From positions 434,001 to 498,000 of the forward strand of contig BSBK01007726.1 of assembly GCA_027943335.1 (NCBI GenBank): a DNA stretch of 64,000 nucleotides. Direction: 5' to 3'. The translations under genes were made by a program, and so were the position numbers. Source of the DNA: Chamaecyparis obtusa (lineage: Eukaryota; Streptophyta; Pinopsida; Cupressales; Cupressaceae). Every line of letters starts with the position of its first letter. Position 1 is the stretch's first letter. The notes below the pieces were generated by a model. It made no database searches, was not told where the DNA came from, and saw nothing but the letters and a program-made list of their open reading frames with translations. This document shows positions 34,580 through 47,808 of this stretch, one piece after another.

Positions 34580-36493
34580 ATCCTTAGGATTGGAAGATTT
34601 GGAAATAGCCTTCTATTTGGATGCAGATGAGAGATTGAAAGGGACCTTAGGGACATTTGATGAGTCTAGGATTTGTCCCTTTAGGTGCGTCTCAGCTTGA
34701 GATTGAGTAACTGCATTATCTGATTGATTTTGTCTATCTCTTCTTATAATTGTGATGACATTGCAATGCTCTAAGAGACAGGGTTCAACCATGTTGATGA
34801 CAACATTATTTCCAGGGTAAGCATAATTAACCTTTTCCCCCATGTTAGGTTGAGAAGTTGAAACCTCTTGACCATGTTTAGGAAATGGTTCTTTGAATTT
34901 TGTATGATCATTGTTGTTCTTATGGTTTTCAACTATGATATCATCTTGATCGATCAGATCTTGAATAGTATGTTTCAGGCGGAAACAGTTACTCATTTTA
35001 TGACCTTTACTTCGATGAAAATCATAGAATTCATTTTCTCTCCACCATTTCAGTTTAGGGTCCTGAGTATTTGGTTGGATCTCAAGCAAAGAGATGATGT
35101 TATCAACCAGAAAATTTCTCATAGCAGATTCCAAAGATTCTCCAAGAGGAGTGAATTTTTGTTTATTATCCCATTTTTTGTATTTTGACTTCTTTTGAAA
35201 TGGTTAGGATGACTTTTTCTCTAAAGCTTTAATGGCTTGGGTGCCAAGAGTGAGATTAAAGGCTAGTTCTTTTGATGGATCATGAACAATATCAACAATG
35301 CCATTGGTGATGATGCCTTTGTTCTTGTTCCAGTTTTTATTTTTGTCTTTAGAATTGGATCTAGATTTGTACTTGTCTTTTTGGAGTGTGATGTCTCCCT
35401 TTTTCAAAAGCACTTTTTTGATCTTGATATCATTATCCACCATTTTGTCAAAAGACGTATGATCTTGCATTTGTAGAGGATAGTTAATCTCTGGAACAAG
35501 ATTATTGATGAAAATTTCCAATTTTTTAGTTTCTGGAATAGGTCTGGCATAGAGAGAGAATTTCTTCCTCCATCTTTTGAGGAATGTCAAGAATGGTTCC
35601 CCTGGATACTGCTTGAGATTACAGATATCAATCATGGTGACTGGATGTTGAATATTGTAGGAGTATTGTTGATAAAATAATTTGATCAACTCCTCAAAAC
35701 TTTTGATGGTAGAAGGTAATTGAGAAAACCAATGAATAGCCGCTCCTCCCAAAGAGCAAGGGAAGAGATGCATAAGATAGGTGGGTTCATGCATGAACTC
35801 CATTGATTGTGTACAAAATTCTCTAACATGATCTTGAGGGTTAGAGTGTCCATCATACTTATCATACTTTGGCATCTCCACTCTTTTCAAAAATGGTGGC
35901 ATATACAAGTTTTTGTCAAAGGGAAAAGGACAAAGGGCTTCCATGGAGAATTCCTTGGGTTCCTTTTCTTTCTCAAGATTGTTAAGTTTGACTTTCATAG
36001 CATGCATTTGTTTCATCATAGCTATGAGTGGAGTTTCTTCCTCATGTGTAATGATATCTTCCACATTGAAATTAGGAGGAAGTTTAGCTCCTTGATGAGC
36101 TAACTCTAAAAAGTATGCTTCTCTATCTTCTTTCAAGAAATGCCTCATCATTTTCTTGAATTCCTCATCATTTTGATAGTGAGTGATTTGTTCAGGTGTG
36201 GGTTCCTAATCTACTCCATGTTGGGAATGAGCTCCTTAAGAGCCATGATTCATCCCTTCCTAAGACATTATAGGAGTATGGGTGCTCCGTGGGATAGATC
36301 GAGGAGGAGTTTGTTGATGACCTCCGTGAGATGATGGAGGTATGTAACCAATTTTTAATCGATAATTGCCAAGACCATCATCTTCGTAAAGACCAAAATT
36401 GATGATTTCTTCTAGAGTTGGGACCTTGAGAGTAGATAAAGGTTAGGCTCCTTCTCCTGATTTCTTATGAGAGGAAGCTCGAGTTTCCACCAT
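34580..36493 (-). pseudogene. B: Gag
   Basis: The frame begins at ATG 36493 (MVETRASSHKKSGEG), is interrupted by several stops, and is open at 35204-36151 (315 codons). The capsid-type retrotransposon gag domain reads VEMPKYDKYDGHSNPQDHVR, FPCSLGGAAIHWFSQLP and YPGEPFLTFLKRWRKKF. The downstream piece 34613-35134 has a Cys/His cluster (YDFHRSKGHKMSNCFRLKH). Gag would form the cytoplasmic particle that packages element RNA. Its counterpart in C starts MVQTRSQ. Confidence 0.85.
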
Positions 36494-38865
36494 TAACTTT
36501 GAAGGTAGCAAATGAACTAGATCTAGACAACTAAAGAATGAATTGAATCAAAATGATCAGATGGCACAACCTTGTCAAGGTTTGATTGAAGCTTGGATTT
36601 GATGTAGGTGAGGAATATTGTGCCCTGGATGTATGGGTAGATTTTCCCAAAAGATAGCGAATAGATATCACAACACTTAGTCGGATTGAAGATTGATTGA
36701 AGATTTACTAATTGATAGTTATGATAAGGTTTTGACACAAGATAAAGAAGACTCAAATTGATTAAATAGAAAGATGATTCAGATTCAAAAGACCACTTTA
36801 GGATAATGATTGGATTCCCAATAGCTATTTCTCTATTCTTAACACAGTGATTGTTTTGACAGATTCTGGAATTAGGCTGAAAATGCTAAATATCTGGCAA
36901 TTCTGACAATTTTCTGACAACTTTTGAAAATTTTCCCAAATGACTTTCTACAGACTCATACGACAGTGGGTAGGCTATGAAATGAAAGTTGAAAAACTAG
37001 TACGATAGCTGCAAAACCTCATACGATAGTTGCTAGCAAGATTTGACTTTTTGAATTGGCTGGCATGAAAATTTGTATGATACTGGGTACTCAATCATAT
37101 GACAGATGGGTAGTACTGAAATGACACTTGACAAAAACTCGTACGACTTTTTGACCTCCAGAAAGGAATTTCACCTCAAATTTTGCAATTTTTCGGGTTT
37201 TTAGTTTTGGATTGTTTGCAAATAGTACTTTCCAGATTTGAAGAATAAACCAGATTAATTCATTTTAGTAACCAAGTAGATAAATAGGCACACAAAATAG
37301 CAAGCAAGTGATTTCAAGCATGTCTAAAAACAATGAACAAGGGAAAAAATAACCTTGTGCATGAACAATCAAGTGACCAAATTTGCTCTAATCCTTGAGA
37401 ATGCTAATTGTGTATGTTCCAAAAAATTTTGCAATGACACACATATTCCTGAAAATGAAAAATTGGCCTCTCTATGGTTTTTAGTAATGGTCTGACTCTG
37501 CAACTTTTATGATCCAAACGGATGAACTCCAATCCTGACACACCAAGGTTTTGACACAGTCTAAGAATTTAATCAATTAGGAGCTGCTAGGGAGATCTGA
37601 CAACCCACAATGAACCACACCTTGTGAAGATTTCTTCCACAAGAACATTTATATAGTGGCCGTCACTACCACGGTGAAAATGGCTATTACTGCTTGAGGT
37701 TCTATCAACATGGTTGGCCCAATTCAGGGAATGTCCACTATAGTTAACCCTCTCTAAAGGTGACTCACAATGATATACCACATGGGGACTAGTTCTAGAT
37801 TCAAGGATTCGAGTTTTTGATAACACCCAAGAAGGGAGTAGAGCATACACCTCTAACCTTTCCACCTTCACCCAAACACAGTAGACAGATAAATCTGACA
37901 TGTTACGACTAAGATATCTCACAAAGATCTATGATATCAACCCCTCATGATCTATCAAGCCCTCCGGAGAGAGAATGCCTCGATCAAAAGTTGAAGACAC
38001 ACTGATCTAGTAGAACGTGAGACTCTCAAAGTATCCTCCCCACCTACAAGGAATCCTTTGTCAAGAAGGGTTTCGCTGGGAACCCACTCTCTCAAGATCC
38101 ACAAATAGTGTTCATGGGGCCTAATTACTATTTGAGCACAGATGTATATTCCTGAAAGAAAATCTATCTGAAAGTACTCAAAAAGCAGAAGGTGGAACAC
38201 TTAACGCTTTGAGAAAATATGAGGTGAGTCCACAAGGTGGAGCAATTAACCCCTCATACAAGCTAGAAATGAGTCCACAACCTAGAAAACAAGTGAGTTC
38301 CAAAAAGCACAAAAGGGTTGCCAGGTGGAACACTTAACGCTTATTTCTTGTAGACCCCTCCCCTTTAATGTGGCGCTGACCTTGCAACCATGGGGTGGAA
38401 TGAGGGGCCGACGGATTAGTGAGTCCAATAATTCAAGATAGCAATCTAGATCAAAACCAGCAAGAGTCAATCAAAAATAGAGAATTTCAATTGTTAAGAT
38501 TAGCCGTTAGTCAAAATCTGGAAATCAAATATGACAAACTGCTCTAAAAAATGAAACGACAGTTGAAAACCTGATGCCGAAACTCATACAATAGTGGGTA
38601 TGCTCCCAGACGACAGTCCAGAAACTCGTACGACACTGGGTGTCTGATGAAATGATAGTTGAGCTCTGAAATGACAGTGGGTACTATCTGGAATGATTAT
38701 TGATTCGATAGATTATCGTACGATAGTGGGTACAAACTCAAATGACTTTTGTCAGAAACTCATATGATAGTGGTATGGACAAAAAAATTAAAAGTCATAG
38801 TTTTGCACAGAAACCGAGAAGAAAAACATAGAAATTGATAGAAGTGAATTGGAAACCCATTTCAG
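36494..38865 (-). promoter_or_regulatory. B: 5' leader with two clusters of a short repeated motif
   Basis: No gene. The motif CTCRTACGAYAGTGGGTA and variants recur at least six times at about 36955-37150 and eight times at about 38540-38775, 20-50 bases apart, on this strand as written. Between the clusters lies a partly duplicated stretch (GGTGGAACACTTAACGCTT near 38193 and 38324). The motif is not seen elsewhere in the window. Confidence 0.6.
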
Positions 38866-38884
38866 GGCCCCACGGTGGGTGCCA
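38866..38884 (-). promoter_or_regulatory. B: primer binding site
   Basis: Four T follow the 5' LTR, then TGGCACCCACCGTGGGGCC on the minus strand. This resembles the TGGCGCCCACCGTGGGGC primer site of plant Tat elements such as rice RIRE2; I do not assign the tRNA. Confidence 0.75.
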
Positions 38885-38888
38885 AAAA

Positions 38889-39593
38889 TGTGTGTGTGAA
38901 ATTGTACCTGATCTGTAAGACATAACACTTCAGTAAAACATTAGAGGTTAGCTATAATCAAAATTGTGTAAAATTAAAATCTAATCTAACCAAGTGATTT
39001 ACTACCTTCTAATAGATGCGAGTATGAATTCTCAGATCGTAATGAGATCAGTGACCTTGATGACACCTAAATGAAGGATTTTGATGCAATCCTAGATTAT
39101 GAATTAATCTATTTTTTTGGATTTTCTATGCAATATGATGAAAACTGATATGAATCTATGAATGCTATGATCTAACAATGAAAATTCTAACAATGATATG
39201 CAAGCTATGATATGAAAAATATGCAATTCTATGCTATTGAAATTGATCTCACAAAACTTTGAATTCGCAAGTTGATCCTTCAGTCTCCAATTTGATAGCG
39301 TGATTGTGCAAAAATCTAAAATTATGAGATGATTGAGATGAAGAGCTGAAGCCTTAATTTATAGAAATCTAGGGCTTTAGGATGTGCATGGAAAAAGCCA
39401 TAAATCACTTAGATTAACTCATCTTGATTTTTGAGTTATCTGATTATAATAGATAGTTAATTCTCAAAAACATGCAAAAGTAGAGATGAGCTCAGAATAG
39501 AGTTTCTGTTTTAATTTAGAATTGGTAATTGCCTGCTTTTCTGATTGTGCATGATTTAATAAGAATTAATTAAATAATTAAGTGATTTATTCT
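38889..39593 (-). repeat. B: 5' LTR, first segment (broken by C)
   Basis: It matches the left part of 25394-26574 up to GTGATTTATTCT, where C is inserted. It continues at 56515. The last five bases, ATTCT, form C's target duplication. Confidence 0.9.
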
Positions 39594-40747
39594 TGTATAC
39601 ACCTAAAAATGTCTTCATTAATTAATTAAATATTTATTATTTAATTACTATTGACTTGATAAATTAATTAAATATTTATTATTTAATTAATAATTATTCC
39701 TCTATTTATTAAATAAATTATTCAATTTATTTAGTGAATTCACTATAATCTATTCTTCTATCCTAAGTCTTCTAATTAGTCTTATTAAAGTGATTTAATT
39801 AAATATACAATCACCTAAATATGACTAAGTTTCCTAGTCCACCTCACCTACCTAGTCACCTGACACATCACTTTGGCTAAAATAAATAATTATTATTAAT
39901 TATTTATTGATAATTATCCTCACCCACACATTTCCTATTATTAAGGGCTATGTGGCCTCAAAGCACTTGGTCTCATAACCACATGTTCTCTCTTAAACCA
40001 AGTCAAGAGACATTCCCTATTCCTAAGGGGCTTCTCAAGCCACCTCTAAGGGTCAAAGGTGACTCATAGGACACTTGTGCAAAGATTCCTCATGAGGAAA
40101 AGGTCTCTCCCTCTTTCTCTCTTTGGTCTTCGTGAGACACTTGACATGTGTCTTTCCCTTCCACCTTCTTCTCCTCCATGTCAATGTGAGAGGAACATCA
40201 TCCCTATTCTTCCTCTCACATTCCAACTACATCCCCCTTTCTCTGAACTCCTTCAACCAAGTCAATCCTAGCCATAGGATCTTCCACCTTTCATTCTCAA
40301 CTGTAGGATTGTGCCACCTAGGCCTAGATCCTCCAAAACTCTATAAAAGGAGCCTCATTTCCCATTAGAGAGCTAATAGGTATTTTTGATAACAAGCATT
40401 CAAGCATCCAAGCATTCAAGCAATCAAGCATTCCATACAATCACCATTTCATTTGCATTCCATCTATTAGTTTGCATAAGCTATTGTGCACTCATTTCAT
40501 TCAATCTCCACACTTTGGTAGCATCTTGGGAGAAGGCTTCATTTTGGAAATCTGAGAGCTCAACATCTTCAAGAAATCAAAGCTAGGAGGACAATGGAGA
40601 CAAGCTGCATGGTAGGTGAAGGTAATTAAATTAGTTTCATCATTTCATAGTTACTTTGCATTCTTCATTGTGTTTGCATTAGATAGATTCATTGGCTTTA
40701 ATAGTTAATTTATCATTTCTACTTGTTAGACATCTAATTTGCATACA
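39594..40747 (+). repeat. C: 5' LTR
   Basis: It starts TGTATACACC and ends TTTGCATACA. The core promoter CTATAAAAGG is at 40341-40350. Shortly downstream, short words of the type CAAGCATT are repeated (about 40395-40436). The first 200 bases are AT-rich with repeated TTAATTAAAT. ORFs crossing it occur in both LTRs and are not genes. Confidence 0.95.
40341..40350 (+). promoter_or_regulatory. C: LTR TATA box
   Basis: CTATAAAAGG in the 5' LTR; the identical word is in the 3' LTR at about 56103-56112. It probably drives the genomic RNA, which would start about 30 bases downstream. Confidence 0.75.
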
Positions 40748-40751
40748 TTTT

Positions 40752-40770
40752 TGGCACTAGAAGGATGGCC
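40752..40770 (+). promoter_or_regulatory. C: primer binding site
   Basis: TGGCACTAGAAGGATGGCC starts four T after the LTR. It shares TGGCAC and the T4 spacer with B but differs downstream, so C may use a different tRNA. Confidence 0.7.
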
Positions 40771-42848
40771 AACCTCCATTTTTAACATTCTATTTTCTTA
40801 GTTTTTTGTGTGCAGACATTTCCAGGCTGTTTCTGCGCATTCATTCACGATTACTGCACATCCATTCATCTATACTGCGCATTCATTTTAGATCATAGCA
40901 GTCATTTTCTATCTTTCCCATTTTATTTTGATTAAAATATGCACATTTGTTCAACTTTGTTGCGCATTTTTTACAATTTTCTACGCATACATTCCATTTT
41001 CTACGCTTACATTACATTTTGCTGCGCATTAATTATTCTATTCTGTGCATCTATTTAATAATTTTGCACATTGATTCACTATTATTGCGCATTTGTTATT
41101 GACAGTATTTAGATTAAATTTTTTTATTTATTTTGATTTTAGCTAACCTTTAACAAGTTTTTGTTTGTTCTGGTAGCTTTTAGGCTATTTTGCAAGACGT
41201 TTAGTAGAAGACCCTATTGCTAAAATTTCTAACATATTTCTTTGTAGGGATTCCTAAAGGGTTTACAAAATAAACCATAATCTTGTTTTGGCTCTAAAAT
41301 AAGACATGCATTTTCTTTGTGTGTATTCTTTAGTATAGCTCAAGTGTCTATTGTGTTTTTCTTAATAGCATATATGTAATCCCAAAATTATAACAACGTA
41401 TCCTCTCCCCTCACCATTCATGGACCTTGGGTGTAAGAGAATCTGTTATAATTTTTAGAGGGCGGTCTTTGGTGGGAAAAGAGGTACTCACCCCAAGGAA
41501 CAACCCAACCGGTAACAAGCTAAAGGCAAGCCCTTCCAAACCAGTATATAAAAAATGCTATTGTGATTAGTCTCACATTAGATAGGTGTGAATTCATTGT
41601 GGCAACCAAAATCTCCTCCAATACCCTAGTGGTGCATTAAAGTCCTACTTAGTAGAAGTGAAAGCCTTGCTTTGAAAGGATTGGGAGAGCCCCCTTAATT
41701 GGGAAAATGACTTGATCACAACTACCTGAATGGATGTCCTTACTAAAAAAATTTTTTTAGTGGCCAAAACCCTTCTATCTGCTGGCTCAAGGAGTCACCC
41801 AAGCTCGTGAAGACACCCCACATTACTCATGGTTCATAGTAGAGATATCAGTTCTTTGGGAAGTAATGAACCATTGAATTTAGAACTTGGTGTGCCTAAG
41901 AAGTGAGTGGACTGTAAGGAGGACCCCATGCCTCCAAGTTCCTAGGCTATCTACTGTGAATTTGCGTGGCTAAATTTTATTATCCTAGTGGGGATTCAGC
42001 AGATATTGTCCTTGCCAACCATAGGATTGTAAGCGTGTTTGTGCATTCATATTAGTATAGTTAGATTAACATCATTTATGTCTTGTGTGCATGTTTTTAT
42101 GCATTTTTCACTTTGCCAAAACAAAAAAGAAAACCAGCCAACACCAGGAAAATCCAAAGCCTTTCAATTCAGATCAGAACTAAAAAACATGCACATATAT
42201 CACATCTTTTTGCACATTTGATCTAATTTGCTGCGCATTTATCACAATTTGTTGCACATCTATTCAGACTATCTGCGCTTTTGAGTACTACCAGTCGCAT
42301 CTATTACATATTGTTGCGCATCTATTTAATTTTGTTGCGCATTGATCAATCTATCCTGTGCATTTGTTGTTGCGCATTTACAATAGTGAGCATTTCCACA
42401 AACTTTGCAATTTTCAAAATCACCTTTTTAGATACCCATTTTCATCCTTAGTAAGATTCTAGAGAAACGGTCAAGTTACACAGACCTTTGATCTTTAGTT
42501 TGACCATTCATCACTTTTCATCATTCCTCCATCAAGATTCATCAAATCATTTTTCTTCCAAATCTTTGAAATTCTCAATTTTGTGTTGAAACATTATCTT
42601 ATCCATTAGATTTTGATCTTTGTGAGTTTACCATATCAGGAAATATCATCCTTAATCATCAAACTTGCTTAGGTTATTATCTCTTGATTTCTCTTTGTCA
42701 TATCATAGTGAGATTTATACCTCTATTGACTTAGAGTTTATCAAGTTGTCTTATCACTTTTCAACACATTTCAATATCTTTCCTATCAATCACTTTCCAT
42801 ACCTTCTCATCAAAAATCTTTCATCCCACAATCAATTCTTTCAATTTT
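40771..42848 (+). promoter_or_regulatory. C: 5' leader with two arrays of TGCGCA words
   Basis: No gene. The palindrome TGCGCA occurs exactly at 40833, 40876, 40961, 41023, 41086, 42232, 42315, 42336 and 42371, with many TGCACA, TGTGCA and ACGCAT variants between, often followed by TTTATT or TCTATT. The two clusters flank an ordinary stretch (41100-42180). At the local base composition I would expect about one exact copy per 9 kb. Confidence 0.65.
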
Positions 42849-44900
42849 ATGGTTCAAACTCGATCTCAAAAATTTAAACAAGCCACCAATCCAAAATCCC
42901 TCGACAAGATGGAAGGCAATACCAGCAACAAAGAAAATCCTTGGCCCGAAGCTCCTAAGAAAACTTCACTTTTTACATCCATTGATGAAACCACCAATGA
43001 AGAACTTAGAGAAGCTTCACAAGATCCTCAATTTTATCATGTCATGGAAAGACTCTTAGGCTTGGATAAAAAGATGTATTTTCTCATGCTTGCTCAACAA
43101 GGAGCTAAGTTACCAAGTGATTTTGATGTTTCTTATCTTAAAAAACTAGCTCACATAAATAATCAACAAATTCCTAAAGGTTCTCAAGATACTCATGGAG
43201 CAAAGGAAACCAATCAGTAATCCAATGCTTCTCATAGTCATGAACAACACACTATTTCTCAAAATGATCAACCAAATCACGCTTCACAAAACAATGCTTC
43301 CCAAAACACTCAAGGAAACACACCATCTTTGGATCCCATCCTACAACAAATCCAGATGCTTCAACAACAAATTCGTGACATCCAAACTAGATCATCAACA
43401 AAGAAGTATTCCTTGGATGATATATGTCCTTATCCTTTTGATAAGAATTTAGCAATGATTCCATTCCCTCCTCATTTTGAGGTACCAAAATTTGACAAAT
43501 ACAAAGGGAATTCAGATCCACAAGACCACATTCGTGAGTTTTGTACTACTTGTATTGAAGTCTCTCACAATGACACTTATCTTATGTGACTATTTCCATG
43601 AATTTTAGGAGGACAAGCCATGGAATGGTTCTCTAAACTACCCCTCGGCATCAAATCTTTCAATGAGCTTCTTGACAAATTTGTGACTCATTATTCATAT
43701 AACATCAAACATGAGGTCACTATGCTCGATCTTTGCAATGCACATCAAAAGAATGGAGAACCTTTCCTTACTTTTTTGCAAAGATGGTGTCAATTGTTTT
43801 CCAAATATCCATGAACGATTCCTGAACAAGAAAAGATGGATATTTTTGTGCATAACCTTACACCAGAAATGAGTTATAGGTTACAATTGCAATGTCCACC
43901 AAATTTCAATAAGCTCATAGAAAATGGTATCAAGATTGAGGAAGCTATGGTTAGAAAAGGTGAGATCAAACTTTATTCTAAAGACAATGTTGGATCCTCA
44001 AATTCCAATTCCAACAACTACAACAATGACAAATCAAAGTTTTGGAATAAAAACAAAAACATTGTCAATGATGGGATTGTTGATAATCGTAATGTCAAAC
44101 CAATGCAACCCCTTCTTAATCTCACCAGTCAGGCCAATTCTACTCAAGGAACCTACAAAAATCAATCATCCAATCAAAATACCAACAAGGATTCATCTAA
44201 ACCAAGATTGCCTTTTATGTCACCTCGAAGAAACTTTACTCCTTTGGGGGAATCTCTCAAATCAGCATTACAGAAGTTAATCACAAAGAAACTCATTACA
44301 CTTCCTGAAACAAAAGATTTTGAACCTAGAGTAAAGCCTTCTTGGTGGAATGAGAATGATTATTGTGAATTTCACAGAGGCAGAGGACATAAATCAAATG
44401 ATTGCAAAAGACTCAAAAATGTAAACCAAGATTTAATCGAAAGCGGTGAAATTGGTGTTGATGGACATGTCTCGAATGAATCACATACAGCTTTCAAAGA
44501 TCCACTTCCTGAGCATGAAAAAGGGGGCTCTTCCAACAATAAGGGTGACAATCAAGCTAATTATAATTCCACTCCCTATCGACATGTTGGTAACATTTCT
44601 AAATGTCATCCTTCTATGTATTATGCCAATGTTATTACCATCAAAGAAAAATTAGAGAGTCAACCAATCCAAGCCACCACTCGTGCTCAAGCCAAAGTTA
44701 CTCTTCAAGGAGTCCAGTCTAAACCAAGCACTACACAAAATAAGTATGTTTATGTCCCAAAGTCTATCCCAAATACTTCCAACCAGTATAATCTTTTGGA
44801 ACAACTTAAGAAAACACCTACCCAGATATCCATCTTAGAGCTTTTGCGTCTTTCCCCATCTCACAAAGATATCCTTGAAAAAGCTCTCTTAGAGACCCAG
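42849..44900 (+). pseudogene. C: Gag
   Basis: It starts at ATG 42849 (MVQTRSQKFKQATNPKSLDK). A charged N-terminal region and a Gln/Asn-rich linker precede the capsid-type domain (FEVPKFDKYKGNSDPQDHIR, EWFSKLPLGIKSFNELLDKF, NGEPFLTFLQRW). A Cys/His cluster follows (YCEFHRGRGHKSNDCKRLKN, about 44360-44420). Stops at 43218, 43587, 43599 and 43812 interrupt it in the same frame; from 43836 it runs without a break into protease and RT. Confidence 0.9.
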
Positions 44901-45420
44901 GTTCCAACAACTCTAGATCCTGATCAATTTCAAGCTATGGTGGGCCATTTAAAAACCCCACACTATTTGTCCTTTACTAAAAATGATGATTTAGCCATTA
45001 CCCAACCTCATAATGCTCCCTTACATATCAAAGTCCTTGTCCAAAATCATAAGATTAAAAGAGTATTAATAGATGGGGGAGCTGGCTTGAATATCTACAC
45101 GTTAAAGTTAGTCCTTGCAATGGGATTTTCTAACAATGTTGTTGATCCAAAAAATAAAATCACAATAAAAGCCTATGATGAGGAAGAGAGATCATCCAAG
45201 GGGTCCATTGTTCTTCCAATTAGAATTGGTCCTATTGTCAAAGATGTATCTTGTCAAGTTTTGGACATGGATCTTGCTTATAATATTCTTTTGGGAAGAC
45301 CATGGATTCATTCCATGCAAGCTGTGTCATCAACTTATCACCAATGTATAAAATTCCCTCACAATGGTCAGGAGATCACTATCAAAGGAGATTCTAATCC
45401 TTTTCAATATTGTAGCAATG
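44901..45420 (+). pseudogene. C: aspartic protease
   Basis: The frame reads VLIDGGAGLNIYTLKLVLAM (catalytic Asp in DGG, about 45067), then IKAYDEEERSSKGSIVLPIR and [20 protein letters not shown]. No damage is visible in this domain. It is part of the 1101-codon open stretch 43836-47141. It would cleave the gag-pol polyprotein. Confidence 0.88.
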
Positions 45421-46700
45421 TGAAGATTTCCGATTCTTTGGTTCCCGATAATCGTACTGGATCTTTTGCAACTACACCTAGTGACCCTAGTAATATAGCA
45501 TCAACTTCTAAATCAGATGGGATCAAGATAGACATCAAAGAAAGCAATATGGGAGAATATACTTTAGGTCAAGCTCTTTATATCACTGAGTTACCTTTAT
45601 CTCCCAAATCATATGGTAGATCTTTGATCACTAAACAACAATCAGAACCCCCTGCCACACTTGTTTATAACACATTTATAAGTGGGGGCACAATATCCAA
45701 AGAGGTAGCTAAGCGTAATGCAAATTATTGGCTTAAGACACAGAAGATTGAAGAGGATATTAAACATGAATGTATATCACCTGATGTCTATGGAAAAGGG
45801 TATACTTTGCTACAAAAGATGGGATATCAAGGTGCTGGACCTCTAGGGTTACAAAGAGAAGGTGTTATAAAACCAATTTTGCAAAATCCCAATTATCAAA
45901 GAGACACTACAGGATTAGGATATAAAGGAGAAAGACCACAAGAACCAAAAGGAAAAGTAAAAATACCACCTTTTCATGAGACATCTAGAGCTCCTACCTT
46001 ACAATTCAGAAAGCATGGTATGTATGTAGATCCAAAGAAACAAAGGATAGCTCAAAGAATCATTGATAGACTTGAAGATAATGATGATTCTAATTCTAAT
46101 GATTATGAATGGAATTCCTTGTCTGATTATACTAAAGAAATAGGAGTCGATGTTGTCCATCAATATAGTAATGATTACCTTGAGGGCGAGAGTTTAATGA
46201 GTGACTCACTAGGATTGGTCCCACGCAATACTACTCATTTTGATCGTGAGCGAAGTGAGCATTATCTTGTGATAGACGATTCAGATGAGAGTATGGAAAT
46301 AGACCTTGCTGATACTATCATAAACCTTGACAACTTTTCCATCAATACCATCTCTGCTTTTGAAACCAACCCAAATGATCCAATGCCCCTTGTCTGTCCT
46401 AATCTTATCAATTGGGATTCTCCCGATCACCCAGAACTTTATGTCTTCCATAATGATGATGCGATCATTGACTATCTTGGCATCAGGGATCATTTACTAC
46501 CAGGGGATCACAAGTTAGGATTTCTGATAGAACTCAATGACATGGCCTATTTTGGAGAGAGTGCCAATCCTTTCAGTCATAAAAATATAAAAATAATCAA
46601 CATATCTAATGGTGAAAACCACTTAGTGGCAATATTAGATCCAAAAATAGTAAAAAGAAAAGACGCATCTAATGGTGAAAACCTCTCTGAGGTGCCTGAT
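45421..46700 (+). pseudogene. C: G-patch-like linker and acidic region before RT
   Basis: The intact frame encodes a G-patch-like module at about 45787-45930: YGKGYTLLQKMGYQGAGPLG, then REGVIKPI and a closing TTGLGYKGE. An acidic Asp/Asn-rich stretch follows (DNDDSNSNDYEWNS). Near the end are the two GGTGAAAACC motifs (46611-46696). The same order in F and B shows the module belongs to this lineage. Confidence 0.82.
46611..46696 (+). repeat. C: pair of GGTGAAAACC inverted-repeat motifs inside the polyprotein
   Basis: Copies at 46611-46633 (CCAC, loop TTA, GTGG; encodes GENH) and 46674-46696 (CCTC, loop TCT, GAGG, TGCC; encodes GENL), 63 bases apart. Inner arms are perfectly complementary in both. 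Confidence 0.8.
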
Positions 46701-47808
46701 GATGGAAGGATTGACACTCTTCCCAACTATCTATATCGAGAGCAATCTGCCATTCTTATAGAACCAATAGTACCACTTAACATTGGAATAGAGGAGTCTC
46801 CACGCATCCTCAAAGTAGCAGCATCCTTGACAAAATCAGAGAAAGAAGCTTTTGCAAAAAAATTTAGAGAAAGAAAAATTTACTTTGCTTGGTCCTATGC
46901 TGATATGCCAGGTTTGGACCCCAATCTCATTATGCATCATTTATCTATCAAACCAGGTGTAAAACCAATTAAGCAGAAGCTCCGCAAAATGCATCCTCAC
47001 ATTGCTCTAATGGTGAAAGCAGAATTGAAGAAGCTCCTAGATGTTGGATTCATTCAGGCTATTGATTATGTTGAGTGGATTTCAAATATTGTTCCGATTT
47101 CAAAACCAGACAAGTCTATTAGGATTTGTATTGATTTTTGAGATCTTAATAAAGCTTTTCTAAAAGATGACTTCCCTTTGCCAAATATTGATATGATTAT
47201 TGACCTAACAGTTGGGCATGAGATGTTACCATTAATGGATGGATTTTCTGGCTATAACCAAATCATGATTGTGCTAGAAGACCAGGAAAAAACTATTTTT
47301 AGATGTCCATGGGGTACATACTGCTGGAATGTGATGCCATTTGGCCTCAAAAATGTTGGAGCAACTTATCAAAGAGCCATGACCACGATCTTTCATGTTA
47401 TGATGCATACCATCATGGAAGATTATTTTGATGACATTTTAGCAAAATCTAAAGACAGAGCTGGTCATTTGAGAGTGTTGGATAGAATATTCACCCGGAT
47501 GGAAAAAATATTAGATTCGACTTAATCCAAAGAAATGTGCATTCGAGGTCACATCCGGCAAACTGTTAGGCTACATTGTCTCAGCTAAAGGCATCGAAGT
47601 GGATCCAGAAAAGGTTAAAGCAATATTGGAGATGGCTTCCCCCACTAACATTAGTCAGCTAAGATCTTTACAGGGGCGTCTACAATCCATCCAAAGATTT
47701 ATTTCTCAACTAGCAGATCGCAGTCATCCCTTTCAACATTTTCTGCATAAAAATATCTTATTCCAATGGGATGATAAGTGTGAGGAAGCTTTCAACAAAA
47801 TCAAGTAG
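46701..47808 (+). pseudogene. C: reverse transcriptase
   Basis: Fingers and palm read MPGLDPNLIMHHLSIKPGVK, then KMHPHIALMVKAELKKLL, and after a TGA at 47139, FPLPNIDMII, LMDGFSGYNQIMI and WNVMPFGLKNVGATYQRAM. The catalytic box is YFDD (MEDYFDDILAKS). A single-base shift lies near 47505-47520 in an A-run. The thumb continues (LRSLQGRLQSIQRFISQLAD). The TGA replaces the Arg of IDFRD, which B keeps. Confidence 0.88.

Noticed and set aside
37587..38470. Several minus-strand ORFs of 62-111 codons in B's leader
   Set aside because: Separate frames, no homology that I recognise, and no counterpart in C's leader; probably chance.
40059..40586. Overlapping plus-strand ORFs of 66-81 codons
   Set aside because: They lie inside the LTR of C and recur at 55821-56348 in the other LTR. 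The low-complexity Ser/Leu/Pro text has no domain.
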